64,000 bases of DNA, taken from positions 1,240,001-1,304,000 of the forward strand of contig CM031558.1 of NCBI GenBank assembly GCA_018466975.1, in the 5' to 3' direction. Position numbers and translations under genes: made by a program. Below, piece after piece: positions 43,911 through 55,955 of this stretch. Source of the stretch: Sparassis latifolia (Eukaryota > Basidiomycota > Agaricomycetes > Polyporales > Sparassidaceae). Numbering within the stretch: the stretch's first letter is position 1; each line of letters starts with the position of its first letter. The notes beneath the pieces are model-generated. The model made no database searches. It was not told where the DNA came from and saw only the letters and a program-made list of their open reading frames with translations.

Positions 43911-45907
43911 ATGGCATCAGGAGCAGAAGCGGCAGACGTGGCCAGCGTCGCGGAAGACCTCTTCGGAGGCCTGTTCATTGCGATTTCCCTCGCTGCAATG
44001 TAAGTACCTGCCTGTCTTGTTGAGGGCGCGAACCCACCATCGATCTAGGTTGTACGGAATCACGACAGCACAGTCATACCTTTATTGGTGGAATTTCCCG
44101 AACGACGTCAGGATCATCAGGTGGACCGTTCTATTCGTATGGTGAGCAAAAATTATGTTCTTTCGTCTCTGCTCGTTGACATGTCTTAGGATACTGGAAA
44201 CGTTACATACGGCGTTCTGTCTGCATATGATATATCATTATGTGATCACCGGTTTTGGAAACGTAGCTGAGGCATCCCTTATCATCTGGTGAGGAATTGT
44301 CTGCTATTTACGTTCAGCAGAGTGCTCACAGGACAACGCAGGAGTACTGGGGTAAGCCCATCAGTAATGGTAACACTATTTTAACTCATCTTAGTTACTG
44401 TAGGCTTCAGTGTTTAGCGAGGTATGTCATACTTCTTCCTGTGATATGTCGGTCCTTGCAATCGAAGTTCCTTGAAATTTAGGTCATTGTTGCGGCGTTC
44501 GTACAAGGGTACATTCGGAAATGTTCCGATATACAGTTCGTGACACTGATTTGCATTTCGCAGCTTCTTCATCCGTCGTATATGGATTCGTGCGTTGTTT
44601 TTCTCAATCGTGATTGACAACTGGTCTGATTCTGCCTAGTGAGCCACAAATCCATCATTGTCACCACAATACCAGTTCGTGATATTGATATCTTCACCTA
44701 TTTTTTCTAATAATGTGCCTCGTAGAGCGTATTGCTGGTCGCTCGTGTCGGTACGTCGCATTTTCCCCTTCGCGCGTTAGGATGCTCACATTGCCTGCAT
44801 TATACAGGCTTGAGCTGGGGTGCGGGTGTTCAATTCCATACTAAACGAGACTTTGACACTGAGCTTCTTGTTCAAATCGAGGCTCCGGCGTTCTGACGTA
44901 TGTATCTCTGTAGATGCTAGGGCACATCCTTACTAATTCTTGACCAACTATAGATTAACGACCAGCACATGGGCAGAATTTGACAAGCGCAAAGGTTCCT
45001 TCGTACGTTGTATCTTGGTTCATGATTGATTCACCCAGACGACCCATTCCTCTTCGCCGATTTCTTAGTTCACAGTCACCTGCGGTCTTAGTTTTGCGGC
45101 GGCGACAGACCTGGCCATCGCAGTGATCCTCATTTATTATCTGCGGCGCAGCCGGACAGGTTTCCAAGGGTGTGCTGGAATTTTCACTCTTCATCTTGTT
45201 CCATCTTGATACCTGATCTTTTCAGCACGGACCAACTCATCCGAAGTATGCAGTCCTACGTCATCAATTCTGGTGCCCTGACAATGCGAGTATAATTTGG
45301 TTCAAATTTTCAAGCAGACTGCTGACGTTTTTACACAGGTTCGTCTCGATCAGCATCGTGCTCACCGTAGGTCAAGTACACTCCTCGTATGTCAAATGTT
45401 GACCCAAATCTACATCAGTTTGTCTTCGTCAAGAACAGCCTCGTCTTTGTCGGACTCGTGCATGTTCAGGGAAAGCGTACGTACTTCATATTAGAAGTTG
45501 TCGCAGCATTATTCAAAATCCCCTCTAGTCTACGCGAACTCGTTCCTCGCAACGTACGCATCCGCATTATGGCGTCCAGAGGGATACTGACATTCTGCTT
45601 CGTACAGCCTGAATGCGCGCACACTTCGGCAGGGCAAGAGCACGAGCCAGGATCCCCACTCGAACTCGGTTGAGCTGAACTCCAGGCGCCAGAATCAGAC
45701 GGAGCCCCAGATACCTGTACGTTATCATCCTGTCCATCTCTATCCAATGGATCGTCGAATCATGCCTTGACCTGCCTTTATCAGCGCCCCATCGAGATCT
45801 TCCAGCACGTCACCAGGGATGTCAACGACGGGAAGGGCCCGACTCCGTTCACGCAGGTCGAGGACGACGACTACTCTTCGACCGGGAAGTCGCAGTCACT
45901 CGTTTGA
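43911..45907 (+). CDS. Multi-pass membrane protein, DUF6534-type
   Basis: This belongs to a very large agaricomycete family of seven-helix membrane proteins of unknown function. From ATG 43911 the exons encode MASGAEAADVASVAEDLFGG, the signature LYGITTAQSYLYWWNFPNDV, then WILETLHTAFCLHMIYHYVI, IVAAFVQGY, a basic FFIRRIWI loop, SWGAGVQF, AAATDLAIAVILIYYLRRSR, TDQLIRSMQSYVINSGALTM, FVSISIVLT, NSLVFVGLVHVQGKLYANSF, and LNARTLRQGKSTSQ. A hydrophilic tail ends TGKSQSLV at the TGA 45905-45907. The family usually has the same alternation of short exons, and about ten exons are implied here. One junction near 44400-44485 did not resolve without a stop, so the exon list is approximate. It lies between the two reductase copies. 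Confidence 0.82.
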
Positions 45908-46454
45908 TCCTTCCCTTGTTGTCTGCGCCGGTGTAAGCCGTACAGGCATTAAGAACGTTATGTATACGTGCATTCCCCCTAGAGTCCTTTCCAGCACGCT
46001 CGTTTTTACCATCAGTTTGTCCGATGAATTGTAGTTTGGGCGTGAGGTGGTGTAGAAAGTAATGTAGGAGCTTATATTTGAACACTACTATGGATTTCCC
46101 GGAAGTGAGTTCTCCGCTCTGGTTCTTCTCCAAAAATCGGATCGCAGCTTCTGTATGTTAAAAGTTGTCTCGACAAAAACTTGAATGAATCACTCTATCG
46201 CAAGCTTGCGAATATGCCCTTCAAACCGCGGTACCGGTTGCTCGGCTACTTCAACACTCGTGGGCCGGTACCACCTCCGAGAAACCTGATCAGTGCTCGT
46301 TGTCAGATCTGCGCGGAAGGGGCATAGTATACATATGCAAACGCATGAACCTTGCTGTAAACGGTGGTCTGACGAGATGAATCTATTTCTACAATTGCGA
46401 CACTCAACCTGCTTTCGATGAATCTGCCTGTCGTGCATGTACAACGCCAGTAAT
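45908..46454. other. Intergenic, part of the duplicated reductase 3' flank
   Basis: No gene seen. The last 80 bp or so resemble the sequence 3' of reductase copy A (shared TCTACAATTGCGACAC-type words near 46390 and 38200), marking the edge of the duplication. Confidence 0.6.
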
Positions 46455-47656
46455 CTACTTCAACCATCCGCGTACCTTGAAGTCTGCAATCATATCGCGC
46501 GTGCTCTCTTCAATCGTATGGTACTTCAGTCCGAGCAACTTGGCCGCCTTCGCCGTGTTGTATTTGATGACGTACACGGCCTCCTCAGGCTTGTACGACT
46601 CGTTTCCTGCAGGAGTGGATGGCTCAAACTTGCGCGCGGCGTTCACTGCCGAGGCGGATCAGCAGACACACGTGAAACGATACAGCACGCTCACACCAGT
46701 CCTGCCAGTTGTATGCGCCGGCAGACACGATAATGCGCTCGCCGCCAGCTTCCGCCTTCACCAGTGCAAGCGTGTGTGCATCTGCCAGGTCGCGCACATC
46801 GATCCAGCTTGAGCTATAGCGCGATAGTCGCTTCAGCACAACCTCTCAGAAGCAGCGCGTGACACACACCCGGTACCGAGCGCAGCATTGTCCTTCGCGC
46901 CTTTAAACACGGTCAAGAACCACTCGTGCATGGACGAGTTGAGTTGCTCGTGCGCTCCGACGGCGTGCAAGACCGGGCCGAACACGTACGGCGGGTTCAG
47001 CACGACGAGGTCCCAGCTGAGCTGCTCCTTGTTCTTCGCGACAAAATCCCATGCGGCCCGCTCTGCGAGCGTTTTGCTGGCGCGGTACTTGGACGCCCCG
47101 AGCGCGTTGCGCCCTTGCTCCTCGACCTCCTTGATGGACTTGTTGTTCCAGTCGAGCTCGCTGAAAACGTGCGGCTCCGGTGAGACGGTGAGCACGGCGG
47201 CGCAGGAGGACGTGACGACGATGCGCTTGACTGCAGAGCCGTACTTGAGGGCGCTCTGCAGGACGCTCAGCGTGCCGTTTACCGCGGGACCAATGAGCTC
47301 GTCGGGCTCGACGGCGTTGAAGTGGAAGGGCGACGCGGTGTGCTCGATCGCGACGACGCCCTTAACAGCCTCGTCGAACGCGCCTTCCTACAACCCAGTT
47401 CAGTGTCAAGGACAAGACGGCGGCACCGAGGTGGGACACGGCGGTTCACCTTGGTGATGTCCTCGACGATGACGATCTCCAGCTTATCACCATAAGACTT
47501 GAACGTCTTGTGCAGGTGCTTCGCCTTGCTGTGGGAGCGTACGGTGCCGCGCACAGCGTAGCCCTGCTCGAGTAGCGTACGCACGACCCAGATCGCGATG
47601 TAGCCGTTCGCGCCTGTGACGAGCACTTTTCCAGTTCCGGGGGTGACGGCGGGCAT
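46455..47656 (-). CDS. Extended SDR: NAD(P)H-dependent aldehyde/ketone reductase, copy B
   Basis: Paralogue of the gene at 38276-39473. The exons are 47656-47450, 47387-46870, 46813-46695 and 46645-46455, with lengths 207, 518, 119 and 191 nt. These are identical to copy A, and the protein is 344 residues. The Rossmann motif [20 protein letters not shown], the serine of VTSSCAAVL, the catalytic YRASK and the C-terminal [16 protein letters not shown] are kept. Differences include Met to Arg in the YxxxK loop, and HEWFLTVFKGAKDNA against [15 protein letters not shown]. All catalytic residues are intact, so both copies may be active, perhaps with different substrates. The third intron joins with codon TTG, giving Leu where copy A has Val. 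Confidence 0.93.
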
Positions 47657-48101
47657 GATATGTATTGCGGGGTGGTGGAGGGTTTGGGTGTGGTTAGTAG
47701 GATGCGAGCAAACGGTGTCCTCGACACCTGTCTACTCGATGTCGCCATCGCACTCTTAAGTAGGGATCATCTCGGTCCGTTAGTAAGAAAAGACGCGATA
47801 AGAGCTGATCGATGCAAGACCGGATAGCACCCAATGGTTCCGTCGCGCTCGTGCTCACTCAGGTCATCTGTCCACACATCCGTATATCTTTGCACCTCTA
47901 CCGCACAGTTCTGCGGGAATCATGGTAGGTGCCCCAGTAGCCGTGCCTTGGCCGTACCGCCGCACAAAAGAGAGCGCCGAGTAGAGCACCAGACAAACCC
48001 CGAGACTCGCACAAAAGATATAGAAACAATATAAGGACGTATTTTGGGCGTGAGACGATACAGGACATGAGTAGCATGTACGTGCGCAGAGTGGATACAG
48101 C
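47657..48101. other. Intergenic between reductase B start and P0 stop
   Basis: The first 170 bp are alignable by eye with the promoter of reductase A (the word TTGCGGGGTGGTGGAGGGTT immediately upstream of both starts, and GTAAGAAAAG further out). The remainder is the 3' flank of the ribosomal protein gene, where nothing else is seen. Confidence 0.6.
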
Positions 48102-49347
48102 TTAATCGAAGAGACCGAAACCCTGCAACTTTGCCTCAGCCCGCTGCTCGCACTGGCTGCATTGTCAAGGTGGACACGTACCATGTCCTCGTCAGATTCT
48201 TCCTCCTTCTCCTCCTCCTTAGCAGGGGCCGCCTCCGCCGCGGGAGCAGCCTCCGCAGAGGCAGCCGCAGGGGCAGCAGCAGCGAACGCGTCGGGATTAG
48301 CGAGGTACTCTTTCGCCTGTCGGAGAGATCAGCGGTGAATTACGAAGTTCGGAACAACAAAGGGAATAACACATTGTGAAATGGAAATCCATCAGAGAAC
48401 AGAAATCTATATCGAACAGCATGCGTCCTTGAGACACTCAGCATTTTCAGTGTAAGGGTAAATAAACATCTTCGGATAAGATCTGTGTACACGACTCCGC
48501 AGAAACTCACCTTCTCTGCGCCCTCGAAGGTGTAATCCGTGGCAAGGGAGACAGCAATGAGGTTCTTGTACGAGTTGACCAGGGAATGCATGACAGACAC
48601 GAGGGTGGGATAATGCAGCGCAAGCGATATTGCCGCGATGGTCTGTACGCCGGAGAGGAAGCGGTCGATGAGCTCCTTGTCGGTGACGTCGAGCACATCG
48701 GGCGTGAACACGTTGCCCTGATCGAAGATCTGGATGACCGTCATCCCGTACGTGAACGGCGAGATGTTCAGCATGTTCAGCAGCATCGCCTCGGACGGGC
48801 CGACACGTGTGCCAGCGGTAACGACCTTAACGTCGGACACGATTTCGATCGTGCCACGCGCGATCTTGGTAGGGATACCGAGAGCCTGGAAGAAGGACGT
48901 CTTGCCCGGCTCCATACCGGTGTTTCCGGCAGGGATGCTGACATCCTTGGGCGCAAGGGCGCCCGCACGAGCGGGAGCGGCTACCTTGTTGGCGGTGATG
49001 AGGTCACGCACATCCTTGAGGTCGCCAGAAGTGAAGACGAAACCGATGTTGCCTTTGACGTGGGGGAGAAGCCGCTCAAACTGGGGGTATTCGCTAAGGA
49101 TGGAGCGGAGTGCGCGGCGGACCATGGTGTTCTTGCCCATCACGACGATACCCTTACCGCGGAGAGCGACGCGGATCTGGTGCATCTGGTTGGAACCGAC
49201 GTTGTCGACATTGACCACGAAGATCGAAGCTAGCCACAGTATGAGAAACAGATGAGACACAGGACCGGCCGAAGACTCACAGTACTTGGCAATCAGCTCC
49301 TTGAGTTTGATAAAGTATAATTCCTTCTGTGCGCGAGTAGCACCCAT
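48102..49347 (-). CDS. RPP0: 60S acidic ribosomal protein P0 (uL10)
   Basis: P0 anchors the P1/P2 stalk on the large ribosomal subunit and supports translation-factor GTPase activation. The four exons are 49347-49281, 49229-48511, 48316-48182 and 48122-48102, giving 313 residues, the usual length. The N-terminus [19 protein letters not shown], the rRNA-binding region [43 protein letters not shown], and [19 protein letters not shown] are diagnostic. The Ala-rich hinge ([20 protein letters not shown]) leads to the acidic tail EEEKEESDEDM. The last exon of 21 nt encodes only GFGLFD and the stop, which completes the conserved stalk-protein C-terminus SDEDMGFGLFD. It is transcribed divergently from the PPR-like gene. 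Confidence 0.97.
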
Positions 49348-49902
49348 TGTACTTTTGCGAGCTGCGAATGCAGCTCGTTACAACCGTCCCACCACGTTCG
49401 CGAGCGCGATAACTCACATGACGGGATTAATGTGAATGTCGTGGATGAATCAGTGCCTCCCTATTGACCTCTGCCGCTGCAAGTCACATTATCACTAACA
49501 GTTTCATGCGAACCTCAGTGATGCTCCCTCACCTGGCGTGCCAAAGGATTTTTCAAGGCGACTGGGCGTGTAGTATGCAATTGCGCGGTGGCCGGCCTGC
49601 CAACTTTTCGGGATGCAGTGGCGTGCCAGTTTTGGATTTTGAGTTTGGTAGCGGTCGGGGCTTGCCGAGAGAGGTTCAAATACGAACAAATAGAACCACG
49701 TGGCCATGGCGCTGGCGCGCACCGACGGTGTCGACTGCTGCAGTTGACACTCTTCCGCCATCTCGCTCTGGCCGTTCCTCATCCACATTGAAGAAGGAGC
49801 AGAGACGTATTTGTGGCTGTTGACGCGTAGTGGTCGCCGGGCAGGCCAGGCGCGTTATTTTGAGACAGTGACGCGCTGCTGAAGAGCTTTCCATGCAATG
49901 GA
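49348..49902. promoter_or_regulatory. Shared intergenic promoter region of RPP0 and the PPR-like gene
   Basis: These 555 bp separate two divergent start codons, so they must hold both promoters. No TATA box or named fungal element could be assigned with confidence. Short frames in it have no domain. Confidence 0.5.
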
Positions 49903-52900
49903 ATGTGGCGATGGTGCCTGTCGACCGTCAGAGTCGCAGGCAGTCGTGCTAGATCTTTACCCTCTTCTGCGTGAGTTGTATTCGCTCACGCGTGTTTAGT
50001 GTCTAATTTGTTGTTCAGGCCATTTTTGTCGCGCGCGTATTCCTCGCTCAAGCTGGACAGGTATACAGAAGATAACAAGAGCGATAAATCCTCGCGACCA
50101 CATGTAACATCCTTCCAGGCGGATTTGTCCTCCTTGGAATATAACACCGATGTAGAGTTTGTCTCCGGCAGGTCGCGGTCGGACGATCGGAAAGGTGGCA
50201 GTTCTCGCATCGTACTTTGCCCCACGTGTGCCGCGCCTCTGGACTTGGCCAGCATGCCCATGCTCGGTGAAGGAGTAGGCTCTTCTCACATAGTCCATCC
50301 TCCATCTCAAGAGACGAACGTGGTAGACGCTTCTACGCCTTCCAACATCTTGACCACTAGCACGGAAGTCGTTGGACACCACGACTCACGTACACTTGGT
50401 TCTTCGGACGCAGATTCTTCCTTGTCAGGGAATGTGGAGGGCATCTCACCTCCATCTGATGGCAAACCCGCTGATTTGTCTGCTGTCCAACTTCATCACC
50501 TTCTCTCCCCACCCAAAACGTCGTCGATTGCGCCCGCCAGGCACTATCTTAGCTATATTCGAAGGCTCTATTTTTCTGCCAAAGCCCAAGACCAACTGCC
50601 CTTGCTCAGCTCGGCCGATCTGAGCGCTCTTATCGGCCTGTTCGGGTCACTTTCTCTTTCCACCCCGGAAAAGTTTTATCGCTCCGTCTATGCGCACCCC
50701 TTGGCGGGGCATGTTATAGGCAGTGGACGTCCCCATTGGGGATTGGTGAAACAGGTAGCAGGTCTCAAACGCGCCTCGGGACAGCCATTGAACCCTTCCG
50801 ATCGTTTTTGGGTAATGCGGGCTTATCTTGCGGAGCTGCCGTCGTCGGATGGTGAGGACGCCATGAGCTGTGGGTGGTCCTTGGCTGCTACATGATGTTC
50901 GTGCTCATTCACTTGACTTCGCCAGCGTGTTCGCTTTCTGTCGAGCGTGCTCTGTGCTTGGCCGGGCAACATTATCGCAAGATATACCTCGTTCAGCCGC
51001 ATTTTGACGTGCATGTCCCCTATCTGCATGCGTTATTATCGTTCCCGACCTCAGAGCGCATACTCGAACTTGTGTCCTGCCTTTGTGATCTGCTCACTCA
51101 GCATAAGCGCTTTCACCCTCGGTTGCTCGCCCTGCTCTGGCAGGTAGTGTTGCGATCGGATCATGAATTGCCATCCACTTTGAAGGAGAGAACATTACTT
51201 GTATTGTGGCACCGGCTCCAAGGGGAACCTCTCGGCTGCGGCGTGAATCGAGCCTCCCGATCTGATTCACGTGTCGACCATGCTCGCGACGTTCACATCC
51301 ACGAGTTGACAACTGCTCTGAATACCGCGATTTTCTCTGACAAGAAAGCCTACCACTTTACGGATTCTCTACACCGTGAACTCTCGGATTGGGCCGTTTC
51401 TGTGGCACAGACAGTCCTCTCCCCTGACCTTCGCAACGGGTTTTCCACAGATGTTCGTTGGAGCTGTTTATTCCTTCTGGCTCTTGCCCAAAGTGCTCCA
51501 GGTAGTATGAGAGGCCAGAGCACCCCAAACCTGTCAAAGCTGTCTCAGAACGCCGATGTCGCCGACTGGCAGGTGGTTTGTGCCCTTGCTTCCTTAGAAC
51601 GCTTTTTTCGCACTGCAGAACGATTTGCTTCCCCACCCTTCCACGGTGAAGTGACCCAGGGAGTCAGCCGCGTCCTCGACACCTTATGGAGAGACTGGTC
51701 CACAGTCCGCTCGGATAGTTCACACCCGCCCGTCGTAGCTCGGGCGATATGTGCATCCTTCTTGAGCCTCGCTGGTCGCCTGGAGAACCGGACACTACGC
51801 TCTGCTTGCCAAGAATATTCCGTGCGCTCGGGTCTATGGCGAGTGAAGGATTCCGAGCCTACCACTTGGCTGGGAATACGAGCTCTGGCGCAGGAACATT
51901 TGACGTGTTCTCTGGCCTGCGGTGTCTGGATGAATCCTGCGCTCAATTTGGTTTTGGAGTATGTCGGTGATCCACAGTTAGTCTCAACGATTGTCAGCGC
52001 GTGCGTATCGCGCTATTCCCACATCGACGTAGAGAAGGCGCAGGAGCTGCAGACCGTGGCACAAAGTGCAGGAATAGATGTTACAGCGGAGACTCTCACC
52101 GTTCTGGCTGTCAACATGGCAAAGCAAGGGTTTGGGGTTCTCGCGCTTGATATTTTTGCAGACATTCACCTGTCGTCTCAGCAGCAACTGCGGGTTCTTC
52201 GTCCGATGTTGTCCATCCTGGTCCGCCATGGCATCCAATCCTTACCCCGCCAGTTCATCAGTGGTGTGGGCGGCGCCATGTCGGCATTGTTCTCGCATTC
52301 TGTCCCGCCGAAAGGTTTACGTCAACGCGTTGAGAGCGCATTGCTTGTGCTGCTGAACTCTGGTAACTTGTCTCAAGCCGTCACCATCCTTAGGGGAATT
52401 ATTCGTTCCGATCGTTCGTTCTTCACGATTGCCTTTCTTTCGACTTTCCTCCGGACGCTTCTCCATCGCCGGCAATTTCACCTTGCAAAGCGAGTCTTCG
52501 ATCTTAGCATAACTTTATACCCAGATCACAGGTTGGCGTCGCTGAGAATGCTTGTGGTGCGTTATGCCCAGGGAGGGGCGACGACTATAGCCTCGCATAT
52601 GGCGATGCGCCATTCTGGGCGTTCCCTCGGAGTTTCGTTGGCACGAGCGGTTGGCTTCCAGAGACTTCCTTCTTCGAAGGGATCAACGCTGAAAATCCCC
52701 AGTCTCATTACTCGGGCGAGCGGACACAAAAGCCCCAGAGCACAGTATGCGCTGCATCTCCTCTCCCTCCCAGGTCGCCTCCGCAAGGCCAAGCAGATGT
52801 ACGGCGAGATGCGAGAGCATCAGCCTTCGCGCGCACAGACGGTGATGGGCAACATGATCGTGCACGCGAGTCTTTTGCACCGCAAGCGACGCAACGCGCG

Positions 52901-53384
52901 GCGGATGCGTAAGGTACTGGACACCATGGCGGAGCTCACTGCCAAGGTAGACTTCGTGCCCGATCGCGTGACGGTCAATATCCTGTTGAAGGCGCTCATG
53001 CACTGGGGGAATGAGGTGGACAGTGGGAAGCTCCGTGCCCTGTTTGACCGGTTGGTTCTCAACGGGTATCCTTGTGGTCGTGGTTTCGACGTTCATGGAG
53101 TCTTACCGTTCGGGACAGGTGCTGGGCCGGCACCTGAAGGTTTCGAAATGTCCAAACTCAATACGGGGGAGCTTTCCTTCAGGAGGCATGTGCGGCCTTT
53201 GTATAGGATGTTCATCAAGTCGTTCTACCTCCGGGATGATGTGGCGGCGGCACGTACTGTCGTGGGTATCCTGAAGACGGTCCAGGCTGAGGCGATGGAG
53301 GCAAAAAAGACGCGGGAAAGGACGAGAATAACTGGGAGGCGGATGGCGATGCGACTTCGTGGGTCCGTTGGTGAGCCGGGTTAG
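49903..53384 (+). CDS. Large pentatricopeptide-like mitochondrial protein
   Basis: The three exons are 49903-49970, 50019-50851 and 50926-53384, giving 1119 residues. The start at 49903 lies in the right frame, and its short first exon (MWRWCLSTVRVAGSRARSLP) gives an Arg-rich, acid-free mitochondrial presequence. The next two junctions are GT-AG and in phase. The body is helical throughout. Candidate helical-repeat segments with PPR-like spacing are QFHLAKRVFDLSITLYPDHR, GRLRKAKQMYGEMREHQPS, VLDTMAELTAKVDFVPDRVT plus VNILLKALMHWGNEVDSGKL, and RALFDRLVLNGY. Fungal proteins of this size and layout bind mitochondrial RNA and act in its processing, stability or translation. The exact role cannot be given. 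The C-terminus is basic (KKTRERTRITGRRMAMRLRG). Confidence 0.82.
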
Positions 53385-53583
53385 CCTTCTTTGCAGGAAT
53401 GATGTGTGTCTTTACTGTTGGATAATTAAATGTACATACATCTTGTGAGTTTTTTCTTCCTTCAGGGGAATTCAGATAAAACTCGTCGCGTGATCGCATC
53501 ATTGGGGCGCTTATTTGTGCTCGCTGTGCGGGCGCTCAGCGGCTACGCCACGCCACGCTCCATCCACCACTACGACTCCAAGC

Positions 53584-55645
53584 ATGTCCCAGACAACTGC
53601 CTCCACCTCGACTGCAGCTGCACCTTCAACCCTGCAGGAGAAGTCGTTCAAAGTCCGTTACCTTCACAAAGTCTCCCATCAGCATTTTCTGACGAGGCTT
53701 GCAGCGCAAACTCGAAGATGCCCTCCATATCCTGGACGAAGCGGTGGTGCCTTCCGCCTCTGCTGCAGATTTACCCCCACCAGCCAAGAAGCCACGTCTA
53801 GCTCGCTCATTATACTCGACTCTCGCAAAGTATGGTATCACAAAACAGCCGAAACCGCAAGTTTTTAACCATCCAATTTCACCCCTCCAAGTCTAATCCT
53901 CGATGCTCCAGTGCCGGTCCTACAGACGAGCTAGAAAAGTTGTCAAAGACTGCCCCGCACCTCGCTGCCATACTCTCTCGCACTGCCACCCGGACACGGA
54001 AAGCGCTCCCGTTCAAGCTCAGCCACGCCTTTTTGTCAACACCAACAATACCTGCTTCGCACTCGGCATCGGAATACCGGCCGTCCTCTCTGAGCTCGTT
54101 CCTCGCGCGCCTTGCGACGTTCAAGCTCTCGTCATACTCGAACAAACCTCCCGCCATCGACGCGGTCGCCGCCGCAAAGTGCGGCTGGGTCAACAGCGAC
54201 AAGGACCGCCTGCTGTGTGGGATATGTGGGGTCTCGTGGGTCCTCGCAGGCAGGGAGGGCATGAACCGCGATGCTGGTATGTAGGGATATATACAGGGGT
54301 GATTGAAGGTAGGTGATACTGAGGAACTCTTTGCAGCAAACGCGTTAGTCGAGAAGCAGCGTGTTCAATTGGTGGACATGCATAAGGACGGGTGCCCGTG
54401 GAAGGTTAGGCAATGTGATCGTAAGCGTCTCTGCCTCTACATCTACACCGCTGGCTCATGACTGGCGTAGCTTCGATATACCGAATTCATATGCAAGCAC
54501 CCCTGGCAATGGCAAGAGAAATCAAGTCTCGGGCGATTGCTATGGAACCAGTCCTGCAAAACGTGATGATCAAGCATCCCTTGGTATGTTCGTTCGCTTC
54601 ATAGTAAGTCCGTAGGGCTCACGCAAGGTAGTCATCGGTTCAGGTGCAATCTCTGCTCTCGACGATATCATCGGTTTCGAGACCTGCCTTACCCCTGTCC
54701 GACTCTGAGCCGTCTCAGTCAGAGTCCATCTCTGCGTCGAGCGTTCCGGTCGCGCAGCCTGAGCCTTCGGAAACTGCTGTCATTGCCTCATTATTCGGGT
54801 GGTCTGTCGCTCCCGCAGCACCGCCTGCGGAACGAACGCGCGTATCGTCCATCTCGCGTGCCAATTCCGTCGCTCCTTCGAGCGCTGTACGTGCCGTTCC
54901 GCGATCCCCGTCGGTGTCGTCTCTCCGAGAGGGCACAGCGACGCCGAGCATATCACACGCGCCTCTGAACAATGATCAGCTCCCTTCTACCGCTTCGGCG
55001 GTACCGAGAAGTCCTTCTAGTATTTTGCTGAAGAACGACGCGGATACGACATTGTTGTATTGTGCGCTGTGCCAGCGCCGACTCGGGCTGTGGTCATTCT
55101 TGAAATCGCAAGCGAACAGTGAGCAGACACCCGCCCACGAGGGAGCTGCTGGAGCCAGTGTGGCGATGCCGAAGAGACAACTCGACGTCCTGCGGGAGCA
55201 CAGGCCGTATTGTCCGTATGTCGTACGCTCGACCGTGGTGCCCTCCCTTGCGGCGGCGCAGCTGGCGACACCCAGTCATGCGCATTCCGCTTCGACTGGT
55301 ATCCTCCCGAACAAGCCGACATCCTTGCCTGGCGAGCAGGGAGGCGCTGTTGAGGGATGGCGGGCGGTGTTGACTGTTGTACTGCGTCATGGAATGGCGC
55401 GGAGGCAGCGCTTGGGTCTCAACAGAGCAACTACCGCAAGACGGGCAAGCGGGGCACAAACAAATGAGAGCGATACTGTTTCGCAGGCGATGGAAATGGA
55501 GGTGGACCCCGTCGAAGCTATGGTTGCTGGGGTGAAAGCTCGTGGTGTACGTTCCTCTCTGTCATATACCTTACCATCATTCTTAACCTTGTCTTCTCCG
55601 TAGGGCAAAGATCTGTTGAGATACGTGAAGGGTCTGCTTAGTTGA
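53584..55645 (+). CDS. C3HC zinc-finger protein of the NIPA/Rsm1 type
   Basis: Seven exons (53584-53652, 53705-53834, 53926-54276, 54337-54420, 54471-54583, 54644-55546, 55604-55645) give 563 residues, all junctions GT-AG and in phase. After MSQTTASTST and a basic PPPAKKPRLARS stretch, the zf-C3HC domain is visible: AAAKCGWVNSDKDRLLCGIC, then VQLVDMHKDGCPWKVRQCD, so the Cys/His ligands are all present. The second, Rsm1-like half has TTLLYCALCQRRLGLWSFLK and LREHRPYCPYVV, and ends GGKDLLRYVKGLLS. Human NIPA and fission-yeast Rsm1 are the named relatives. Rsm1 works in mRNA export and NIPA in an SCF ubiquitin ligase. A long Ser/Pro-rich insert (about 54700-55020) separates the halves. A nuclear location is inferred from the basic KKPR patch. 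The third splice acceptor was chosen by phase and is the least certain. Confidence 0.88.
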
Positions 55646-55955
55646 TGCTGCCATCTACTCGTACTTCCGTGTGTATGTACACGTTCCTCTTTTGACTCAG
55701 GAGGACCTAGTGTACGATTTGTGCTGTGGGTTGAGCAAGTTAGTCTGGCACGCGACCTACTCAGTTCAGTTACTCAGTATGATAGATGATGGGTCACATG
55801 TCACAGCTGCTATGCTACAATCTGACATGAGATGTATGACACATGCAGCGACATTAGCGTGGGCGTCAATGCGCAGTCCTGAACCTGATGCCTTTCTCCT
55901 CCTGATCTACTTAGTTCCGTACCCCCCGTACCCATCTCCTCGTCGTCCTCTCGCT
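55646..55955. other. Intergenic, 310 bp
   Basis: This short spacer lies between two genes in the same direction and must contain the terminator of the first and the promoter of the second. An open frame continues upstream of 55956 in phase with the next gene, but it contains no better start context. Confidence 0.6.

Noticed and set aside
48586..49255. Long plus-strand frames (215 and 173 residues)
   Set aside because: They are antisense shadows of the ribosomal protein P0 gene.
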